Origin: Bathymodiolus brooksi
Lineage: Eukaryota; Mollusca; Bivalvia; Mytilida; Modiolidae
Reading direction: 5' to 3'
Length of the DNA: 64,000 nt
NCBI GenBank assembly: GCA_963680875.1
Contig: OY804582.1
Span: 51,726,646-51,790,645, forward strand
The translations under genes were made by a program, and so were the position numbers. Below the pieces are notes generated by a model, which worked only from the letters and a program-made list of their open reading frames with translations, had not been told where the DNA came from and did not search any database. Positions 57,620 through 64,000 of the stretch are shown here, piece by piece. Each line of letters begins with the position of its first letter. The stretch's first letter is position 1.

Positions 57620-57883
57620 AGGCCATCATCGTTGATATCGAGCGGTAATTGGATTTACAATTACCTATGAAATCAGTGCCTATCACCACTAAAGTTGTGA
57701 GTTCGAATCCCGCTAATGGCGATGTGTACTCGATACAACATTATGTGATGAAGTTTATCAGTGACTTACGACAGGTCAGTGATTTTCTCCGGGTAACTCC
57801 AGTTTCCTCCACCTATAAAACTGACTGCCACTATATAGCTGAAATATTGTTGAAAGTGTTGTTAAATACCATAATCCTCTAAC
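57620..57883 (+). mobile_element. tRNA-derived SINE, type 1
   Basis: It has GAGGCCATCATCGTTGATAT, CGGTAATTGGATTTACAATT, CAGTGCCTATCACCACTAAA, a good B-box region GTGAGTTCGAATCCCGC, GATGTGTACTCGATACAACA, and the core CCTCCACCTATAAAACTGAC. It ends GTTGTTAAATACCATAATCC. The 77-codon frame at 57649 is SINE sequence. Confidence 0.93.
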
Positions 57884-58174
57884 ATATACAATAACTACAT
57901 ACTAATATCATATTGGGAATACGATGTACCAGATTTCTACAACTCTTTGGATAGAGCGGTACCATAATTGTCTATGTGAGGTATGCATTAATGTATAAAA
58001 ATGGACAGATTTAAAATAAGTTAAATAGTGGATTCTATGCACAAATGAATAGGTTTGTCAAGTGATGTTCATAGTAATAAATGTTGGTACTATGCACAAC
58101 TGATCACAGCTAAGGCAAGGTTTGTTTCCTGTAAAAAATAGAACTACTTTGACTTTTGAATGATCAAAAAATGA
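57884..58174. other. Spacer, nothing recognised
   Basis: Plain AT-rich sequence between the SINE and the composite element. Confidence 0.4.
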
Positions 58175-58885
58175 CTAAAATCATTGAGTTGGTGGTGTCT
58201 AGTGTCTGGTGGTAGATCACAGGTTCACGTCCCATTCTGGTCAAACCAAAATGGATATTTGCTGCTTTTCCTCTAAGCAAATAGCATGAAGGACTAGTTG
58301 TCTGAGAAACAGGATAATATGCCTGAGTGAAGTAACATGTCTACCTACAGACTGTTGTTTCAAGCAGCTAGCACAAGAAGATCCATCTAGGTATGTTGGT
58401 CAAGTACAAAGCAGACATCTTATCATCTGTTGGTCAAGTACAAAGCAGACATCTTATCATCTGTTGGTCAAGTACAAAGCAGACATCTTATCACCTGTTG
58501 GTCAAGTACAAAGCAGACATCTTATCATCTGTTCGTCAAGTACAAAGCAGACATCTTATCATCTGTTCGTCAAGTACAAAGCAGACATCTTATCATCTGT
58601 TGGTCAAGTACAAAGCAGACATCTTATCATCTGTTGGTCAAGTACAAAGCAGACATCTTATCATCTGTTGGTCAAGTACAAAGCAGACATCTTATCATCT
58701 GTTGGTCAAGTACAAAGCAGACATCTTATCATCTGTTGGTCAAGTACAAAGCAGACATCTTATCATCTGTTGGTCAAGTACAAAGCAGACATCTTATCAT
58801 CTCATCCAAATGTAGCTTGTTCTCACCATGATATATAGCTAACAATTTGCTCACTTGGCGTTAAACAACAATTACTCACTCGCTA
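58175..58885 (+). mobile_element. Composite SINE-like element with an internal tandem array
   Basis: Order: a tRNA-like head with GGTGGTAGATCACAGGTTCA then CGTCCC (B-box region, two mismatches to GGTTCGANTCC); a middle with GGACTAGTTGTCTGAGAAAC, AGGATAATATGCCTGAGTGA and GCTAGCACAAGAAGATCC; a 34-bp array (58396-58802); and a tail with ATGTAGCTTGTTCTCACCAT, GATATATAGCTAACAATTTG, CTTGGCGTTAAACAACAATT and ACTCACTC. The middle resembles the central part of described bivalve SINEs (from memory). The tail resembles the SINE core end and the flank of the 17-kb array. No target duplication was identified. Confidence 0.75.
58396..58802. repeat. 34-bp tandem array, 12 copies
   Basis: The unit is GGTCAAGTACAAAGCAGACA followed by TCTTATCATCTGTT. 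Only GTTGG/GTTCG and ATCATC/ATCACC vary. As 34 is not a multiple of three and the unit has no stop in any plus frame, all three plus frames stay open (124 to 140 codons). These are artefacts, not genes. One unit aligns to two 16-bp units of the giant array (see findings). Confidence 0.97.
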
Positions 58886-61177
58886 AAAACATTGATAAAC
58901 ATGACAATATATAGGTTTTAAACTGTTCCCTCAGTTTCAGCAGATTGTTATTTTTTGTTTCTCAACCAGCACTGGAAGATTCAATAAAATGGTGAATTTG
59001 ATTATGCTACAGAAAGATGAATTACATTTTAATTTCCAACAGTACAACAGGAAGTTGTCCTTCCCTTGCAGCATTTGTTAATTTTGATTCATATGTAGTG
59101 TGCTTGCCTTTGAATTCAGTAGTTGAATGTCTTATAATATATCTTTGCAATGTACATTAAGTTTGTTGTAATCATATTACATTTTCATTACAAACCTTCT
59201 ATTGAGTATAAATTATAGATCTATCAGTGTAAAACTGATACCCTACGATATACACCGTGTGATGAGTGGAGCAGTCCTTCTACCTTTGTCCACAATGGCA
59301 GTGACAGATAAGATCTATTTTGGGTTTCCTCCCGTGATTTCATTGAAGGCATTGGGTTTTCCTAATAATTTAATAATTGAATTCTGCTTATTATTCAAGG
59401 GAGATAATTATGGTGTAATTTTATAAGTTGAACTGTAGTTACTTGTAAATTTGTCAGTTTAGGTCAGTTACAGGTAATTGGGAGGATTATTCCTGTAGGT
59501 TGTTGGCCTCAAGAGAAGAGAAGATGCTCAAATAGAAAGTGACATGTATCTATAATTAGAACTAAATTTACATAATGTTTTTTTTTAGTTTTACTTTTTA
59601 ATTTTATCTTTTTTATATCTGATCCACTCCTTTTAAGGAAACTGATGGTATGATAGCGATGTTTTACTAAATACATTATGTTTTAGTTCAATAGTCTCCT
59701 AAAGTTCAGATTTTAAACTATCACTTATTTAAGTCTAAATGTAATCTAGGAGGTTGGTCTTTTAGTTATTGTACTCTTTATTAAGAACAATTCATTCCTA
59801 TAGTATGATAACCTTTTAAAATAAAAACACCGCTATATCACAATTAAAGGTTTAAGATATACACTTAATAGTGTTAAAAACCGTTTGATGTTATCCCTAA
59901 CAAACAGGTAAATACTTTATTTATGGGAACAATTGTCTGTGTTTACCTGGTTCGTTAACCATGACAATCAGAAAGTACATACCCCTATAGTCAAAATGGC
60001 AGAAAAGTGAAGTCTTCATTCAACTCTTTAACTTTTATTTTCTTTTTAAACTTTAGTCTGATTTTAAAACAACAGAGAATTGGAAAAAAAAAATCAATGT
60101 CTCAAATTTTTCTACCAATGCACAGAAAGCCATCATGCATTTTAGTATTATCTTTTCAGATCATTCATATTTTTATGTCATTTATGAAGTAGAACTTGTG
60201 TTTTTTTTTTAAATATCTGTTGAAAAAAATAAGATATTGAAAGATAACTATTTTATGTTGATGAATTGTACTTACACAAGATGTGCATTCTAACTACTTA
60301 TGTAAGGTTGTTAATAATAATTGATATGTATGTCAGTTATAATTAATGTATATTAAAAAAAAACATATAAGAAACTTAGACCAAACTGTATTAATTATTA
60401 TTTTATTAATTATTTACTTCCCTAATGGAAGTTTACAATTAGAATAAAGCTCATTAGGTAAGTAAATAATTAATTCATAAAATTGTAACTTGAGTTACAA
60501 ATTTTTATTTTTAGATTCCTCATGTTGAGAAGGAGTACAATTTAGATTTAGGCAGAAATTATGTATTTTAAAGATATTTGTTTCCCTTAAGTTTATTTAC
60601 CAATGATCTATGTAACATATACATGAATCAGATGACACTAGGAGGGGGGACAAAGGGACTGAATTTATATGATCTATATGTAGTTTTTAGTTGTCTTTTA
60701 ATGAAAATACTTCTAAAAAGAAATAGATGTACACGTAATAATATAAATAAAAATGAAAAAAAAATGTATGGAACATAAAATCTATGCAAAACTTTTCCCT
60801 GTTTTAAATTTTAATAAATAAAGGGGGAATCTACTCTTAATGTGTATGGTTTTGTGTGTGTGTGTGTGACATTTTCAGATAATAATGAAGGAGACATAAT
60901 TCCTCCGACTTAGACTTCCTGTCTTAACGGTACAACCCTCTTGTCACTGATAACATTGATTATCATTTAGACTGGTATTCATAATTACTGAACCAATCTC
61001 TTATCTTCCTCAACATCTTATTCAAAGGTTTTAACTTTGTCATTGTAAATTGTATTAGTTTTCACTGGTTAAAGATACAAGGTACTGTCATGTATGTTCT
61101 ACTCCTGCTATCTATTTATAGTGAATGGTTGATAGTTTTTTTTTTTTTTATATATTCTACCATTATTGTTATATCCA
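58886..61177. other. AT-rich intergenic DNA with one hairpin and a TG repeat
   Basis: An imperfect palindrome pairs TTATTAATTATTTACTTCCC (60403 onward) with GGTAAGTAAATAATTAAT (to 60474), about 23 bp per arm. A (TG)8 run lies at 60853-60868. An AAGGGAGATAA word is at 59397-59407. Frames of 61 to 74 codons at 59202, 60007 and 60578 have no recognised domain and I do not call them genes. Confidence 0.5.
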
Positions 61178-61262
61178 CTAGCAGGAATCAAATTCACAGC
61201 TTGAGAGGTGATAGGAGCAGATTGTACTCCATAAGTAGAAGTAAATCCAATAAAGACAGATT
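61178..61262 (-). mobile_element. SINE head fragment, minus strand, diverged
   Basis: The minus strand reads TATTGGATTTACTTCTACTT, ATGGAGTACAATCTGCTCCT, ATCACCTCTCAAGCTGTGAA and TTTGATTCCTGCTAGTG. This follows the type 1 head (TTGGATTTACAACTACCTAT, GCAATCAGTGCCTATCACCA, GTTGTGAGTTCGAATCCC) with many changes. No core or tail is joined to it. The 88-codon plus frame at 61090 overlaps it and is not supported. Confidence 0.6.
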
Positions 61263-61433
61263 AGTGGCCAGGACAACCACCCCCACCCACCCAAACTCTT
61301 CTTCTCCAACTTCTACCAAATACTTGACCACCTTTGACAAGTTGAAGATTATATGAGAGTATTTTGCCTATCCTGTTTAGGCCCTTTGGTTTTCTTTCTC
61401 CCAAAGACTGGTAAATTACTTTGGCTGTGAGTA
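61263..61433. other. Spacer before the terminal array
   Basis: It contains a C-rich ACAACCACCCCCACCCACCC stretch. Nothing else is recognised. Confidence 0.4.
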
Positions 61434-64000
61434 TACCTAGTGAAGGTTATTCTAGAAACATGTTGTGCACACTAAATACCTAGTGAAGGTTATTCTAGAA
61501 ACATGTTGTGCACACTAAATACCTAGTGAAGGTTATTCCAGAAACATGTTGTGCACACTAAATACCTAGTGAAGGTTATTCTAGAAACATGTTGTGCACA
61601 CTAAATACCTAGTGAAGGTTATTCTAGAAACATGTTGTGCACACTAAATACCTAGTGAAGGTTATTCTAGAAACATGTTGTGCACACTAAATACCTAGTG
61701 AAGGTTATTCTAGAAACATGTTGTGCACACTAAATACCTAGTGAAGGTTATTCTAGAAACATGTTGTGCACACTAAATACCTAGTGAAGGTTATTCTAGA
61801 AACATGTTGTGCACACTAAATACCTAGTGAAGGTTATTCTAGAAACATGTTGTGCACACTAAATACCTAGTGAAGGTTATTCTAGAAACATGTTGTGCAC
61901 ACTAAATACCTAGTGAAGGTTATTCTAGAAACATGTTGTGCACACTAAATACCTAGTGAAGGTTATTCTAGAAACATGTTGTGCACACTAAATACCTAGT
62001 GAAGGTTATTCTAGAAACATGTTGTGCACACTAAATACCTAGTGAAGGTTATTCTAGAAACATGTTGTGCACACTAAATACCTAGTGAAGGTTATTCTAG
62101 AAACATGTTGTGCACACCAAATACCCAGTGAAGGTTATTCCAGAAACATGTTGTGCACACTAAATACCTAGTGAAGGTTATTCTAGAAACATGTTGTGCA
62201 CACTAAATACCTAGTGAAGGTTATTCTAGAAACATGTTGTGCACACCAAATACCTAGTGAAGGTTATTCCAGAAACATGTTGTGCACACTAAATACCTAG
62301 TGAAGGTTATTCTAGAAACATGTTGTGCACACTAAATACCTAGTGAAGGTTATTCCAGAAACATGTTGTGCACACTAAATACCTAGTGAAGGTTATTCTA
62401 GAAACATGTTGTGCACACTAAATACCTAGTGAAGGTTATTCTAGAAACATGTTGTGCACACTAAATACCTAGTGAAGGTTATTCTAGAAACATGTTGTGC
62501 ACACTAAATACCTAGTGAAGGTTATTCTAGAAACATGTTGTGCACACTAAATACCTAGTGAAGGTTATTCTAGAAACATGTTGTGCACACCAAATACCTA
62601 GTGAAGGTTATTCCAGAAACATGTTGTGCACACTAAATACCTAGTGAAGGTTATTCTAGAAACATGTTGTGCACACTAAATACCTAGTGAAGGTTATTCT
62701 AGAAACATGTTGTGCACACTAAATACCTAGTGAAGGTTATTCTAGAAACATGTTGTGCACACTAAATACCTAGTGAAGGTTATTCTAGAAACATGTTGTG
62801 CACACCAAATACCTAGTGAAGGTTATTCCAGAAACATGTTGTGCACACTAAATACCTAGTGAAGGTTATTCTAGAAACATGTTGTGCACACTAAATACCT
62901 AGTGAAGGTTATTCCAGAAACATGTTGTGCACACTAAATACCTAGTGAAGGTTATTCTAGAAACATGTTGTGCACACTAAATACCTAGTGAAGGTTATTC
63001 TAGAAACATGTTGTGCACACTAAATACCTAGTGAAGGTTATTCTAGAAACATGTTGTGCACACTAAATACCTAGTGAAGGTTATTCTAGAAACATGTTGT
63101 GCACACTAAATACCTAGTGAAGGTTATTCTAGAAACATGTTGTGCACACTAAATACCTAGTGAAGGTTATTCTAGAAACATGTTGTGCACACTAAATACC
63201 TAGTGAAGGTTATTCTAGAAACATGTTGTGCACACTAAATACCTAGTGAAGGTTATTCTAGAAACATGTTGTGCACACCAAATACCCAGTGAAGGTTATT
63301 CCAGAAACATGTTGTGCACACTAAATACCTAGTGAAGGTTATTCTAGAAACATGTTGTGCACACTAAATACCTAGTGAAGGTTATTCTAGAAACATGTTG
63401 TGCACACCAAATACCTAGTGAAGGTTATTCCAGAAACATGTTGTGCACACTAAATACCTAGTGAAGGTTATTCTAGAAACATGTTGTGCACACTAAATAC
63501 CTAGTGAAGGTTATTCTAGAAACATGTTGTGCACACTAAATACCTAGTGAAGGTTATTCCAGAAACATGTTGTGCACACTAAATACCTAGTGAAGGTTAT
63601 TCTAGAAACATGTTGTGCACACTAAATACCTAGTGAAGGTTATTCTAGAAACATGTTGTGCACACTAAATACCTAGTGAAGGTTATTCCAGAAACATGTT
63701 GTGCACACTAAATACCTAGTGAAGGTTATTCTAGAAACATGTTGTGCACACCAAATACCTAGTGAAGGTTATTCCAGAAACATGTTGTGCACACTAAATA
63801 CCTAGTGAAGGTTATTCTAGAAACATGTTGTGCACACTAAATACCTAGTGAAGGTTATTCCAGAAACATGTTGTGCACACTAAATACCTAGTGAAGGTTA
63901 TTCTAGAAACATGTTGTGCACACCAAATACCTAGTGAAGGTTATTCCAGAAACATGTTGTGCACACTAAATACCTAGTGAAGGTTATTCTAGAAACATGT
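61434..64000. repeat. 43-bp minisatellite, about 60 copies, cut by the right edge
   Basis: The unit is TACCTAGTGAAGGTTATTCT, AGAAACATGTTGTGCACACT, AAA. Unit length is constant at 43 bp. Variation is almost only C/T: TTCTAGAA or TTCCAGAA, CACTAAA or CACCAAA, ACCTAG or ACCCAG. CACCAAA units are regularly followed by a TTCCAGAA unit, so these states are inherited as a pair across the junction. The array continues beyond position 64000. No coding potential. Confidence 0.98.

Noticed and set aside
17890..57883. SINE heads as functional tRNA genes
   Set aside because: They keep A- and B-box-like words but lack a complete cloverleaf and continue into SINE bodies.
58393..58838. Three overlapping open frames of 124-140 codons
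   Set aside because: The 34-bp unit has no stop in any plus frame, so all three frames stay open. The peptides are the same repeat out of register.
59202..59426. 74-codon open frame with varied composition
   Set aside because: No domain recognised and no neighbouring exon-like sequence; could be chance in a region of moderate composition.

Overview
The window looks like AT-rich nuclear DNA of a marine invertebrate, most likely a bivalve mollusc. The main evidence is the dispersed repeats. There are about fourteen tRNA-derived SINE copies or fragments with a molluscan-style core and tail ending in GGCGTTAAACACC. Two elements open with an AGCTCAC hairpin and end in GCCTCTAGTT. Two further tails resemble a repeat I associate with mussels. 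I cannot name the species. I found no host protein-coding gene, tRNA, rRNA or CRISPR array. Nearly all long open frames are repeats or broken transposon genes.

Layout. Positions 1-16923 are one minisatellite of about 1,058 copies of a 16-bp unit, cut by the left edge, with a hierarchy of internal duplications. Positions 17 to 24 kb hold SINEs, a hairpin-bounded element, a 41-43 bp minisatellite and two MITEs. Positions 24.7 to 28.8 kb are the most protein-like part: an unassigned 155-residue open frame, a decayed Tc1/mariner transposase, a fold-back element, and a 5'-truncated non-LTR retrotransposon with endonuclease and reverse transcriptase remnants. Positions 29 to 50 kb are a patchwork of SINEs, MITEs, fold-back elements and short tandem arrays separated by unremarkable AT-rich DNA. 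Positions 50.46-53.08 kb are a 28-bp array of about 93 copies. Positions 53 to 61 kb hold more SINEs, a 38-bp array and a composite element with an internal 34-bp array. Positions 61.43-64.0 kb are a 43-bp array that runs off the right edge. Tandem arrays make up roughly 42% of the window (my sum of the intervals listed).

The most interesting observation links two arrays. The 34-bp array at 58.4 kb sits inside a SINE-like element with a tRNA-like head upstream and a conserved tail downstream. The 17-kb array is followed directly by a diverged copy of the same tail, and two of its 16-bp units align with one 34-bp unit. This suggests that the giant minisatellite grew from the internal repeat of a mobile element. 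Other well-supported observations are four copies of a G/C-capped MITE each flanked by TAA or TTA duplications, two SINEs with perfect 12- and 14-bp target duplications, a pogo-like MITE carrying its own tandem repeat, and a minisatellite with a homogeneous centre and diverged edges.
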